A DNA stretch of 64,000 bases from Platerodrilus igneus (GCA_036346225.1 JARFIW010001082.1:4278001-4342000), one strand, 5' to 3'; positions 23,776 through 36,890 are shown, counted from the first letter of the stretch. The notes: generated by a model not told the origin, from the sequence alone. Program-made: numbers and translations.

Positions 23776-25428
23776 TTGCGTTCGTAAGTCGTGGCACCAA
23801 GACCAAATTTATGCACGTTGGTTAGCGGGTAACAAAGCAATGAAAGAATGACGGGTCAATCGGGATTAGGTGTTAAAATGCAGAAATGAAATCGCGGTAA
23901 AGTAGATACAAACTGCAAGAAAATTAGTACATACTTGAAAAAAGAAAATACATACACAATAAAATTAATTATTCAATTTTAGAATGTAAATAAAATGTTT
24001 AGACAAATATATATTAACAGATAAAAGATTACAAAATTTTATAAAAGTAGAATTTGGGGATGAAAAGTTCCCACAACCAATTAAACTAAATCAGAAAAAT
24101 GTTTAAAAAGTAAATAGTAAGCACATTGTATGTAACAATGTTTGTTTTTTTTTTTTTTTTAAAGAAATAAAAGTTAAAGAAATACTAATAAAGTCTTCAG
24201 TAACGCTTCCTTGCAATTGAAGTGTGGGATTCACGAGTCCTGCACTAACGAAGCACTTCACCCTTTACTGGGAGGGTGTTGATGGAACTTATCACACGTT
24301 ACCCTAATCACACCTACGTATTTCACTGGTGTTAGCAACAGACATTATCACGCACGGAACTATTAGCATTGATAAATTTCTTGTTACTTCTATTTCCTGA
24401 GGCAATAATTTCGAAATATGTTGTAGCACTAGTTTAATTTCAACTGGGACCAAATGTATATTATCTTCATAAACATCCAAAAAGTGAGAAACTTCAACCA
24501 ATACCTTTGTAAACCGGTAATCTGTTATATTTCGCAAATAACGAAATTTGCAGCAAAGATCTGTTGTAGATTCTTTGGGGTTAGAAAGATCAGAAACTAC
24601 AGTATCAACTGTATTTGGATAATCCAAAGCATGAACTACTCTGATAAAAGAAAAGGACCGCGAAACTAGATCGCACACCCAGTTCAAAAAAAAGACAACT
24701 CCAAAAACACAATTAGTAAAAGCGTATCACTAAAAAAGTTCCGTAAAACAAGCACGTGCGGTCGACTCAACAAGTTCTATCACTTTTTCCAACAGAAGAT
24801 CAAAAAACAATTAGTAAAGCAACGCGTTCACTAAAACCGTCCGTGTTCCGTAAACAAGCACGTCAAACACGTTACATATCAAGCATACTTTCTTCAAATG
24901 GTCATCAGAACTACACTGCTACAGTTAATATACAACTTTTATTTCACAAGAAAAAACTAAAAGCGTGCCGTGCTTGTCCATGCACAATTCGAAATTGATT
25001 CCGCATAATTCTCACTATTCTCAAAGCAAAGGAACAGTATTTTAACGTAATTAAATATGGAACGTAGAGCAAACTACAACTGTTCTCTAATCTGTTATAT
25101 AAACTCGTTGCTATTACAACCTCTTATCGTAAATTATCTAAACTTGTATATCCACATAAGGAACAAAATTTATATGAACGGCAAGACAAGAACGATGCAA
25201 TTTATAATTAATTACAAGCGATTTATCATTTTCGATAATTGGAAAGTAATTTACGGATAATCCTATTTAAAATTCGTTCCTTGCAGTTTATTTATTAATG
25301 AAAATCAATCTTCAAATTATCTACTTTTAAAGTAATACCCACGAGTTAAATTGCATACAAATCTGAATTATTCTGAAGTATTTACGAATTGGGTAGTGTA
25401 AAATGTTTAACTACCAAAATGCGTTACA
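23776..25428 (-). repeat. LTR 2 of array
   Basis: The first 410 bases are strongly shortened (the same span is about 595 bases in LTR 5). From about 24190 on the sequence abruptly matches the other LTRs apart from small gaps. The embedded frame (24304-24687) is altered by gaps. Confidence 0.8.
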
Positions 25429-27346
25429 GATTCCCTAGCAAAATAAAGACGTCGGGTGAAAGAAAAAACGACAGACAAGGAACCAAACAAAAAAATTATC
25501 CGGTTCGAAGACCAATACCAGTATAAGAAAAGGAACATTTTTCTAAAAGAAGACAAAGTCATCTATCGTAACCAACAACGACAGAACCGGTAAAGAAAGC
25601 ATCAGTAGACACCCAATGAGGATTAAAGGTCTTAGCTACTTTCAAAATCGTCAAAAGACGGATGTCTCCAAAGGAATTTCTGTTCTCCACCTCAAAGAAA
25701 AGTTTTGGCTTCCCGGAGAAACTAAGAGGAAAGAAAAAACGAGAAAGAAAACTCGTAGCAAACCAACTAGACGACAAAACTGTCAACCTCAAGTGTGCAG
25801 TAAAGAAAGAACCAAGACAAAGCAAAGGACAAAGGCAAGCTAGTACACCATCTAGAATACTTCCAACTGAGGTAACACAGATTCGTATGAAACGATTACT
25901 CAAGCAAAGTATGGCTAACAGACCTACAGAAGCGACCAAGTCGAAATACCTAAAGGAAAAGAAAATAGATCTGAAGCCTACCTCAAGGAATGGATGTGAA
26001 AGCGACTATAATAGTCAAAAGTGAACAAATGGTAGAACTAGCCAGAAGGAAAAGTCACGGGATGGGCTAGCTACAAAATATGAATAGGAATACGAAATGG
26101 GCGCTAGTGTTTTCGGACACAAGCTTATCAGAGAAAACACAAGACCAATAAGCCACAAAATTACAAGTCATTAGGGATAGCGACACGTAGGGTCAAAATA
26201 GAATCGGCCGTAGGGAACCCTTTAGGATCCGGAGTTTCAGGATCAAAATGTCGGACAAAACTAAGAGTAAAAATCCACAGGAAAGATAGGTAAGCAGTAG
26301 CAATTGAGAAGACCAAGGTGTAGAGGCATAAACGCTGCCAAAGTCGTCAAAGGACGGATGTCTCTTTAGAAAAGAAACAGCACAGTTTTCAACCTCAAGA
26401 AATTGATTTCGCGCGCAGAAACCAAAAGAAAAGAAAAGTAGCGACGAAGGAAACCAACAGCAATAGCCAAAATAACACACAAGTGTCAAGCTTCAAAAGC
26501 TAGGAACGACAAACGGAAAACTGGAAAAAGTAACGAAAGGCTTCAACTGTGGTATCAAGAAGGAAAAAAAGTCGTATAATACAACCAGATAAGAAAAGTA
26601 ATCTGCTAATAGACCCAAAAGTCGACTAAGTCGTGATTCCTAAAGGACAGAAAGTAGGCCTAAAGAGCAACTACCACAGGAGCAGATACAACGAGTAATC
26701 GAAGTCAGTACCTCAACTAACCGCAAGGAAAACCAGTCAGGAAAAAAATGGACAGGAATGTGGAATGGAAGAAAACCCGGAAAGAGTAGAAGAAAAAATA
26801 AAAGTCATCACAATACTACGAAATATGTCAAATATCACAGATGAAGCTAATGAGTTTAAGGAATTGTATAACGTAGGGAGACGAGTGGATTACGGACGAA
26901 ATTTGTGCGTTTGCGTCGCCAAAAGGACAACAGATCTAGATCGGGGACATTAGGATTATATTTAAGTGAGGTAGCGAAAGTGACGTGAAGAAAAGAAAAA
27001 AAGTGGTGTACAGAAAACTTGGGCGCCAGTGTTTTCAGAACCAAATTACCAGCGAAAACACAACTCTGATAATTCACAAAAAAAATTACAATCAAGGAAT
27101 TTCTATATAGCGAAGGAAAAAGATTCAAGACTACACCCAAAAAATTAGAGCCAGCCAATATAGGCAGAAAAGAAAATCGAACCGATACACCAAAAAAAAA
27201 GTCAAGGCCAAAAATCAAGGTCAAAAAATTTAGAAAATCAAGACCAAACAAAAAAATCGAGAGCAAAAAAAAATCGGGCCCTCAAAAAAATCGAGCCCTC
27301 AAAAATCGAGCTCCTAAAAAATCGAGCCCCTGGGCGCCAAAATTTC
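25429..27346 (-). other. Internal region 2
   Basis: Close to internal regions 3 and 4, with shorter A runs and a shortened PBS (GAGCCCCTGGGCGCCA, 27324-27339, lacking ACGT). The Lys-rich plus frames and Leu/Phe-rich minus frames reflect the A-rich plus strand. Confidence 0.75.
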
Positions 27347-29192
27347 TGTACGTTAATTCGTGGCAGCCACGTTGGCCAAATTTATGCTACGTTGGCTCGT
27401 AGCCGTGCGTAACACAAAGAAAGTCAAAGGAATGACCGGGCTCAATCGGAGATTAGGGGTTGTAGAAAGCAGACTGACATATGATGTATGCGGCGGTAAG
27501 GCGTTAGTGACAATACCTGCAAGAAAATTAGTTAAGCAAACCTGAAAAAAAGAAAATAAGCATAGCAGCAATGAAAAGTCTAAGTTATTCAGTACTTTGT
27601 AGAATGTAATAAAACTGTTTAGATAAACTATATAATATAATCACGATAAAAGCATTACAAAATTTTATCACAAAGTGAGGTAATATTGGGGAGTAGCAGA
27701 AACGTTTCCTCACACACCAATTAAACATAAATCAGACAAAATGTTAAAAAGATAAATAGATAAGACACAATTGATATGAGTAATCCAGTAGTATTGATTT
27801 TGTTTTTTTTTTTTTTTAGTAGCATGCACTTCTATTGTAAAAGGTATCAGAACGACAAACATATTGCAAAACAACAGATAGATATTTAAAGTCATATCAA
27901 GTAGGAAATAGTTCAACTTACATAAAGTACTTCAGTAACGCTTCCTTGCAATTGAAGTGTGGGATTCACGATGTCCTGCACTAACGAAGCACTTTACCCT
28001 TTACTGGGAGGGTGTTGATGGAACTTATCACACGTTACCCTAATCACACCTACGTATTTCACTGGTGTTAGCAACAGACATTATCACGCGACGGAACTAT
28101 GTAGCATTGATAAATTTCTTGTTACTTCTATTTCCTGAGGCAATAATTTCGAAATATGTTGTAGCACTAGTTTAATTTCAACTGGGACCAAATGTATGTT
28201 TTCTTCATAAACATCTAAAAAGCAGTGAGAAACTTCAACCAATACCTTTGTAAACCGGTAATCTGTTATATTTCGCAAATAACGAAATTTGCGCAAGCAA
28301 AGATCTGTTGTAGATTCTTTGGGGTTAGAAAGATCAGAAACTACAGTATCAACTGTATTTGGATAATCCAAAGCATGAACTACTCTGATAAAAAGAAAAG
28401 GACCGCGAAACTAGATCGCACACCCAGTTCAAATAAAAAGACAACTCCACAAAAACACAATTAGTAAAGCACGCGTATCACTAAAAAAGTTCCGTAAAAC
28501 AAGCACGTGCGGTCGACTCAACAAGTTCTATCACTTTTTCCAACAGAAGATCAACAAAACAATTAGTAAAGCAACGCGTTCACTAAAACCGTCCGTGTTC
28601 CGTAAACAAGCACGTCAAACACGTTACATATCAAGCATACTTTCTTCAAATGGTCATCAGAACTACACTGCTACAGTTAATATACAACTTTTATTTCACA
28701 AGAAAAAAAACTAAAAGCGTGCCGTGCTTGTCCATGCACAATTCGAAATTGATTCCGCACTAATTCTCACTATTCTCAAAGCAAAAAGGAACAGTATTTT
28801 TAACGTAATTAATATATAGGAACGTAGAGCAAACTACAACTGTTCTCTAATCTGTTATATAAACTCGTTGCTATTACAACCTCTTATCGTAAATTATCTA
28901 AACTTGTATATCCACATAAGGAACAAAATTTATATGAACGGCAAGACAAGAACGATGCAATTTATAATTAATTACAAGCGATTTATCATTTTCGATAAAT
29001 TGGAAAGTAATTTACGGATAATCCTATTTAAAATTCGTTCCTTGCAGTTTATTTATTAATGAAAATCAATCTTCAAATTATCTACTTTTAAAGTAATACC
29101 CACGAGTTAAATTGCATACAAATCTGAATTATTCTGAAGTATTTACGAATTGGGTAGTGTAAAATGTTTAACTACCAAAAATGCACGTTACA
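27347..29192 (-). repeat. LTR 3 of array
   Basis: Begins TGTACGTTAATTCG (one T fewer than LTR 5) and ends GCACGTTACA. The PBS-like core inside is shortened to CACGTTGGCCA. It carries the 95-codon frame at 28084-28371 (minus). Confidence 0.85.
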
Positions 29193-31152
29193 GATTCCCC
29201 CTAGCAAAATAAAGACGTCGGGTGAAAGAAAAAACGACAGACAAGGAACCAAACAAAAAAATTATCCGGTTCGAAGGACCAATACCAGTATAAGAAAAGG
29301 AACATTTTTCTAAAAGAAGACAAAGTCATCTATCGTAACCAACAACGACAGAACCGGTAAAGAAAGCATCGAGTAGACACCCAATGAGGATTAAAGGTCT
29401 TAGCTACTTTCAAAATCGTCAAAAGACGGATGTCTCCAAAAGGGAAATTTCTGTTCTCCACCTCAAAGAAAAGTTTTGGCTTCCCGCGGAGAAACTAAGA
29501 GGAAAGAAAAAAAACGAGAAAGAAAACTCGTAGCAAACCAACTAGACGACAAAACTGTCAACCTCAAGTGTGCAGTAAAGAAAGAACCAAGACAAAGCAA
29601 AGGACAAAGGCAAGCTAGTACACCATCTAGAATACTTCCAACTGAGGTAACACAGATTCGTATGAAACGATTACTCAAGCAAAGTATGGCTAACAGACCT
29701 ACAGAAGCGACCAAGTCGAAATACCTAAAGGAAAAGAAAATAGATCTGAAGCCTACCTCAAGGAATGGATGTAGAAAGCGACTATAATAGTCAAAAAGTG
29801 AACAAATGGTAGAACTAGCCAGAAGGAAAAGTCACGGGATGGGCTAGCTACAAAAATATGAATAGGAATACGAAATGGGCGCTAGTGTTTTCGGACACAA
29901 GCTTATCAGAGAAAACACAAGACCAATAAGCCACAAAAAATTACAAGTCATTAGGGATAGCGACACGTAGGGGTCAAAATAGAATCGGCCGTAGGGAACC
30001 CTTTAGGATCCGGAGTTTCAGGATCAAAATGTCGGACAAAACTAAGAGTAAAAAAATCCACAGGGAAAGATAGGTAAGCAGTAGCAATTGGAGAAGACCA
30101 AGGTGTAGAGGCATAAACGCTGCCAAAGTCGTCAAAGGACGGATGTCTCTTTAGAAAAGAAACAGCACAGTTTTCAACCTCAAGAAATTGATTTCGCGCG
30201 CGCAGAAACCAAAAGAAAAGAAAAGTAGCGACGAAGGAAACCAACAGCAATAGCCAAAATAACACACAAGTGTCAAGCTTCAATAAGCTAGGAACGACAA
30301 ACGGAAAACTGGAAAAAGTAACGAAAGGCTTCAACTGTGGTATCAAGAAGGAAAAAAAAAGTCGTATAATACAACCAGATAAGAAAAGTAATCTGCTAAT
30401 AGACCCAAAAGTCGACTAAGTCGTGATTCCTAAAGGACAGAAAGTAGGCCTAAAGAGCAACTACCACAGGAGCAGATACAACGAGTAATCGAAGTCAGTA
30501 CCTCAACTAACCGCAAGGAAAACCAGTCAGGAAAAAAAAATGGACAGGAATGTGGAATGGAAGAAAACCCGGAAAGAGTAGAAGAAAAAATAAAAGTCAT
30601 CACACAATACTACGAAATATGTCAAATATCACAGATGAAGCTAATGAGTTTAAGGAATTGTATAACGTAGGGAGACGAGTGGATTACGGACGAAATTTGT
30701 GCGTTTGCGTCGCCAAAAGGACAACAGATCTAGATCGGGGACATTAGGATTATATTTAAGTGAGGTAGCGAAAGTGACGTGAAGAAAAGAAAAAAAGGTG
30801 GTGTACAGAAAACTTGGGCGCCAGTGTTTTCCAGAACCAAATTACCAGCGAAAACACAACTCTGATAATTCACACAAAAAAATTACAATCAAGGAATTTC
30901 TATATAGCGAAGGAAAAAGATTCAAGACTACACCCAAAAAATTAGAGCCAGCCAATATAGGCAGAAAAGAAAATCGAACCGATACACCAAAAAAAAGTCA
31001 AGGCCAAAAATCAAGGTCATAAAAAATTTAGAAAATCAAGACCAAACAAAAAAATCGAGAGCAAATCAAAAAATCGGGCCCCTCAAAAAAATCGAGCCCC
31101 TCAAAAATCGAGCTCCTAAAAATTCGAGCCCCACGTTGGGCGCCAAAATTTC
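29193..31152 (-). other. Internal region 3
   Basis: It begins on the plus side with GATTCCCCCTAG, the complement of the polypurine tract, and ends with the PBS at 31126-31145. It contains diverged sub-repeats, for example GTCAAAAGACGGATGTCTCC near 29420 against GTCAAAGGACGGATGTCTC near 30130, and GGGCGCTAGTGTTTTCGGAC near 29880 against GGGCGCCAGTGTTTTCC near 30815. A 131-codon minus frame at 29951-30346 recurs as 141 codons at 33780-34205, without a known motif. Confidence 0.75.
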
Positions 31153-33017
31153 TGTACGTTAATTCGTGGCAGCCACGTTTGGGCCAAATTTATGCTACGT
31201 TGGCTCGTAGCCGTGCGTAACACAAAGAAAGTCAAAGGAATGACCGGGCTCAATCGGAGATTAGGGGGTTGTAGAAAGCAGACTGACATATGATGTATGC
31301 GGCGGTAAGGCGTTAGTGACAATACCTGCAAGAAAATTAGTTAAGCAAACCTGAAAAAAAAGAAAATAAGCATAGCAGCAATGAAAAGTCTAAGTTATTC
31401 AGTACTTTGTAGAATGTAATAAAACTGTTTAGATAAACTATATAATATAATCACGATAAAAGCATTACAAAAATTTTTATCACAAAGTGAGGTAATATTG
31501 GGGAGTAGCAGAAACGTTTCCTCACACACCAATTAAACATAAATCAGACAAAATGTTAAAAAAAGATAAATAGATAAGACACAATTGATATGAGTAATCC
31601 AGTAGTATTGATTTTGTTTTTCTTTCTTTTTTTTTTTAGTAGCATGCACTTCTATTGTAAAAGGTATCAGAACGACAAACATATTGCAAAACAACAGATA
31701 GATATTTAAAGTCATATCAAGTAGGAAATAGTTCAACTTACATAAAGTACTTCAGTAACGCTTCCTTGCAATTGAAGTGTGGGATTCACGATGTCCTGCA
31801 CTAACGAAGCACTTCACCCTTTACTGGGAGGGTGTTGATGGAACTTATCACACGTTACCCTAATCACACCTACGTATTTCACTGGTGTTAGCAACAGACA
31901 TTATCACGCGACGGAACTATGTAGCATTGATAAATTTCTTGTTACTTCTATTTCCTGAGGCAATAATTTCGAAATATGTTGTAGCACTAGTTTAATTTCA
32001 ACTGGGACCAAATGTATATTATCTTCATAAACATCCAAAAAGCAGTGAGAAACTTCAACCAATACCTTTGTAAACCGGTAATCTGTTATATTTCGCAAAT
32101 AACGAAATTTGCGCAAGCAAAGATCTGTTGTAGATTCTTTGGGGTTAGAAAGATCAGAAACTACAGTATCAACTGTATTTGGATAATCCAAAGCATGAAC
32201 TACTCTGATAAAAAGAAAAGGACCGCGAAACTAGATCGCACACCCAGTTCAAATAAAAAGACAACTCCACAAAAACACAATTAGTAAAGCAGCGCGTATC
32301 ACTAAAATAATGTTCCGTAAAACAAGCACGTGCGGTCGACTCAACAAGTTCTATCACTTTTTCCAACAGAAGATCAACAAAACAATTAGTAAAGCAACGC
32401 GTATCACTAAAACCGTCCGTGTTCCGTAAACAAGCACGTCAAACACGTTACATATCAAGCATACTTTCTTCAAATGGTCATCAGAACTACACTGCTACAG
32501 TTAATATACAACTTTTATTTCACAAGAAAAACAACTAAAAGCGTGCCGTGCTTGTCCATGCACAATTCGAAATTGATTCCGCATTAATTCTCACTATTCT
32601 CAAAGCAAAAAGGAAACAGTATTTTTAACGTAATTAATATATAGGAACGTAGAGCAAACTACAACTGTTCTCTAATCTGTTATATAAACTCGTTGCTATT
32701 ACAACCTCTTATCGTAAATTATCTAAACTTGTATATCCACATAAGGAACAAAATTTATATGAACGGCAAGACAAGAACGATGCAATTTATAATTAATTAC
32801 AAGCGATTTATCATTTTCGATAAATTGGAAAGTAATTTACGGATAATCCTATTTAAAATTCGTTCCTTGCAGTTTATTTATTAATGAAAATCAATCTTCA
32901 AATTATCTACTTTTAAAGTAATACCCACGAGTTAAATTGCATACAAATCTGAATTATTCTGAAGTATTTACGAATTGGGTAGTGTAAAATGTTTAACTAC
33001 CAAAAATGCACGTTACA
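31153..33017 (-). repeat. LTR 4 of array
   Basis: Begins TGTACGTTAATTCG and ends GCACGTTACA. It shares GCAGCGCGTATCACTAAAAT with LTR 1. It carries the 95-codon frame at 31904-32191 (minus). Confidence 0.85.
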
Positions 33018-35009
33018 GATTCCCCCCTAGCAAAATAAAGACGTCGGGGTGAAAGAAAAAAAAACGACAGACAAGGAACCAAACAAAAAAAAATTATCCG
33101 GTTCGAAGGACCAATACCAGTATAAGAAAAGGAACATTTTTCTAAAAGAAGACAAAGTCATCTATCGTAACCAACAACGACAGAACCGGTAAAGAAAGCA
33201 TCGAGTAGACACCCAATGAGGATTAAAGGTCTTAGCTACTTTCAAAATCGTCAAAAGACGGATGTCTCCAAAAGGGAAATTTCTGTTCTCCACCTCAAAG
33301 AAAAGTTTTGGCTTCCCGCGGAGAAACTAAGAGGAAAGAAAAAAAACGAGAAAGAAAACTCGTAGCAAACCAACTAGACGACAAAACTGTCAACCTCAAG
33401 TGTGCAGTAAAGAAAGAACCAAGACAAAGCAAAGGACAAAGGCAAGCTAGTACACCATCTAGAATACTTCCAACTGAGGTAACACAGATTCGTATGAAAC
33501 GATTACTCAAGCAAAGTATGGCTAACAGACCTACAGAAGCGACCAAGTCGAAATACCTAAAGGAAAAGAAAATAGATCTGAAGCCTACCTCAAGGAATGG
33601 ATGTAGAAAGCGACTATAATAGTCAAAAAGTGAACAAATGGTAGAACTAGCCAGAAGGAAAAGTCACGGGATGGGCTAGCTACAAAATATGAATAGGAAT
33701 ACGAAATGGGCGCTAGTGTTTTCGGACACAAGCTTATCAGAGAAAACACAAGACCAATAAGCCACAAAATTACAAGTCATTAGGGATAGCGACACGTAGG
33801 GGTCAAAATAGAATCGGCCGTAGGGAACCCTTTAGGATCCGGAGTTTCAGGATCAAAATGTCGGACAAAACTAAGAGTAAAAAAATCCACAGGGAAAGAT
33901 AGGTAAGCAGTAGCAATTGGAGAAGACCAAGGTGTAGAGGCATAAACGCTGCCAAAGTCGTCAAAGGACGGATGTCTCTTTAGAAAAGAAACAGCACAGT
34001 TTTCAACCTCAAGAAATTGATTTCGCGCGCGCAGAAACCAAAAGAAAAGAAAAGTAGCGACGAAGGAAACCAACAGCAATAGCCAAAATAACACACAAGT
34101 GTCAAGCTTCAAGTAAGCTAGGGAACGACAAACGGAAAACTGGAAAAAGTAACGAAAGGCTTCAACTGTGGTATCAAGAAGGAAAAAAAAAGTCGTATAA
34201 TACAACCAGATAAGAAAAGTAATCTGCTAATAGACCCAAAAGTCGACTAAGTCGTGATTCCTAAAGGACAGAAAGTAGGCCTAAAGAGCAACTACCACAG
34301 GAGCAGATACAACGAGTAATCGAAGTCAGTACCTCAACTAACCGCAAGGAAAACCAGTCAGGAAAAAAAAATGGACAGGAATGTGGAATGGAAGAAAACC
34401 CGGAAAGAGTAGAAGAAAAAATAAAAGTCATCACACAATACTACGAAATATGTCAAATATCACAGATGAAGCTAATGAGTTTAAGGAATTGTATAACGTA
34501 GGGAGACGAGTGGATTACGGACGAAATTTGTGGCGTTTGCGTCGCCAAAAGGACAACAGATCTAGATCGGGGACATTAGGATTATATTTAAGTGAGGTAG
34601 CGAAAGTGACGTGAAGAAAAGAAAAAAAAAGGTGGTGTACAGAAAACTTGGGCGCCAGTGTTTTCCAGAACCAAATTACCAGCGAAAACACAACTCTGAT
34701 AATTCACACAAAAAAAAAATTACAATCAAGGAATTTCTATATAGCGAAGGAAAAAGATTCAAGACTACACCACAAAAAAATTAGAGCCAGCCAATATAGG
34801 CAGAAAAGAAAATCGAACCGATACACCAAAAAAAAAAAGTCAAGGCCAAAAAAATCAAGGTCATAAAAAAAATTTAGAAAATCAAGACCAAACAAAAAAA
34901 AATCGAGAGCAAATCAAAAAAAATCGGGCCCCTCAAAAAAAAATCGAGCCCCTCAAAAAAATCGAGCTCCTCAAAAAAATTCGAGCCCCACGTTGGGCGC
35001 CAAAATTTC
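33018..35009 (-). other. Internal region 4
   Basis: The longest internal copy, with the longest A runs. Near the PBS it has a short tandem repeat with units of the form AAAAAATCGAGCCCCTC (about 34895-34985), which on the minus strand repeats the GGGGCTCGA part of the PBS. Confidence 0.75.
34983..35002 (-). other. Primer binding site for tRNA-Lys
   Basis: The plus strand reads GAGCCCCACGTTGGGCGCCA, the 3' end of the tRNA-Lys used by gypsy and many retroelements, so the minus strand carries its complement. It lies seven bases beyond the LTR 5 boundary. The copy at 31126-31145 is identical. Confidence 0.85.
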
Positions 35010-36886
35010 TGTTACGTTAATTCGTGGCAGCCACGTTGGGCGCCAAATTTATGCTACGTTGGCTCGTAGCCGTGCGTAACACAAAGAAAGTCAAAGGAAT
35101 GACCGGGCTCAATCGGAGATTAGGGGGGGTTGTAGAAAGCAGACTGACATATGATGTATGCGGCGGTAAGGCGTTAGTGACAATACCTGCAAGAAAATTA
35201 GTTAAGCAAACCTGAAAAAAAAAGAAAATAAGCATAGCAGCAATGAAAAGTCTAAGTTATTCAGTACTTTGTAGAATGTAGATAAAACTGTTTAGATAAA
35301 CTATATAATATAATCACGATAAAAGCATTACAAAAATTTTTATCACAAAGTGAGGTAATATTGGGGAGTAGCAGAAACGTTTCCTCACACACCAATTAAA
35401 CATAAATCAGACAAAATGTTAAAAAAAGATAAATAGATAAGACACAATTGATATGAGTAATCCAGTAGTATTGATTTTGTTTTTCTTTTTTTTTTTTTTT
35501 AGTAGCATGCACTTCTATTGTAAAAGGTATCAGAACGACAAACATATTGCAAAACAACAGATAGATATTTAAAGTCATATCAAGTAGGAAATAGTTCAAC
35601 TTACATAAAGTCCTTCAGTAACGCTTCCTTGCAATTGAAGTGTGAGATTCACGATGTCCTGCACTAACGAAGCACTTCACCTTTCACTGGGAGGGTGTTG
35701 ATGGAACTTATCACACGTTACCCTAATCACACCTACGTATTTCACTGGTGTTAGCAACAGACATTATCACGCAACGGAACTATGTAGCATTGATAAATTA
35801 CTTGTTACTTCTATTTCCTGAGGCAATAATTTCGAAATATGTTGTAGCACTAGTTTAATTTCAACTGGGACCAAATGTATATTATCTTCATAAACATCCA
35901 AAAAACAGTGAGAAACTTCAACCAATACCTTTGTAAACCGGTAATCTGTTATATTTCGCAAATAACGAAATTTGCGCAAGCAAAGATCTGTTGTAGATTC
36001 TTTGGGGTTAGAAAATTCAGAAACTACAGTATCAACTGTATTTGGATAATCCAAAGTATAAACTACTCTGATAAAAAAAAGGACCGCGAAACTAGATCGC
36101 ACACCCAGTTCAAATAAAAAAAGACAACTCCACAAAAAACACAATTACTAAAGCAACGCGTATCACTAAAATAATGTTCCGTAAAACAAGCACGTGCGGT
36201 CGAGTCAACAAGTTCTATCACTTTTTTTTTCCAACAGAAGATCAACAAAAACAATTAGTAAAGCAACGCGTATCACTAAAACCGTCCGTGTTCCGTAAAC
36301 AAGCACGTCAAACACGTTACATATCAAGCATACTTCCTTCAAATGGTCATCAGAACTACACTGCTACAGTTAATATACAACTTTTATTTCACAAGAAAAA
36401 CAACTAAAAGCGTGCCGTGCTTGTCCATGCACAATTCGAAATTGATTCCGCAATAATTCTCACTATTCTCAAAGCAAAAAGGAAACAGTATTTATAACGT
36501 AATTAATATATAGGAACGTAGAGCAAACTACAACCGTTCTCTAATCTGTTATATAAACTCGTTGCTATTACAACCTCTAATCGTAAATTATCTAAACTTG
36601 TATATCCACATAAGGAACAAAATTTATATGAACGGCAAGACAAGAACGATGCAATTTATAATTAATTACAAGCGATTTATCATTTTCGATAAATTGGAAA
36701 GTAATTTACGGATAATCCTATTTAAAATTCGTTCCTTGCAGTTTATTTATTAATGAAAATCAATCTTCAAATTATCTACTTTTAAAGTAATACCCACGAG
36801 TTAAATTGCATACAAATCTGAATTATTCTGAAGTATTTACGAATTGGGTAGTGTAAAATGTTTAACTACCAAAAATGCACGTTACA
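35010..36886 (-). repeat. LTR 5 of array (element 5' LTR by position: 3'-most on the plus strand)
   Basis: The best-preserved LTR, 1877 bases, TGTTACGT to ACGTTACA on the plus strand. The extra PBS core is CACGTTGGGCGCCA at 35032-35045. The embedded frame is 125 codons (35767-36144). It is followed by TATT (36887-36890), the right target duplication. Confidence 0.88.
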
Positions 36887-36890
36887 TATT

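Larger units (their letters stand above)
20383..36886 (-). mobile_element. Tandem array of a non-autonomous LTR retrotransposon (5 LTRs, 4 internal regions)
   Basis: LTRs at 20383-22202, 23776-25428, 27347-29192, 31153-33017 and 35010-36886 alternate with internal regions. Read on the minus strand each LTR begins TGTAACGTGC and ends AACGTAACA. A tRNA-Lys PBS lies seven bases after the LTR end, and an AGGGGGAATC polypurine tract lies before the next LTR start. TATT flanks the whole array once on each side (20379-20382 and 36887-36890), so one integration followed by LTR-LTR recombination, or integration of a multimer, explains it better than repeated insertions. No gag, protease, reverse transcriptase or integrase motif occurs inside. 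It therefore resembles a large non-autonomous derivative (LARD-like) needing an outside source of proteins. Confidence 0.85.

Noticed and set aside
25616..33619. Lys/Arg-rich plus frames of 75-120 codons in the array
   Set aside because: Antisense to the element as set by PBS orientation, and explained by the A-rich strand; repeated only because the units are repeated.
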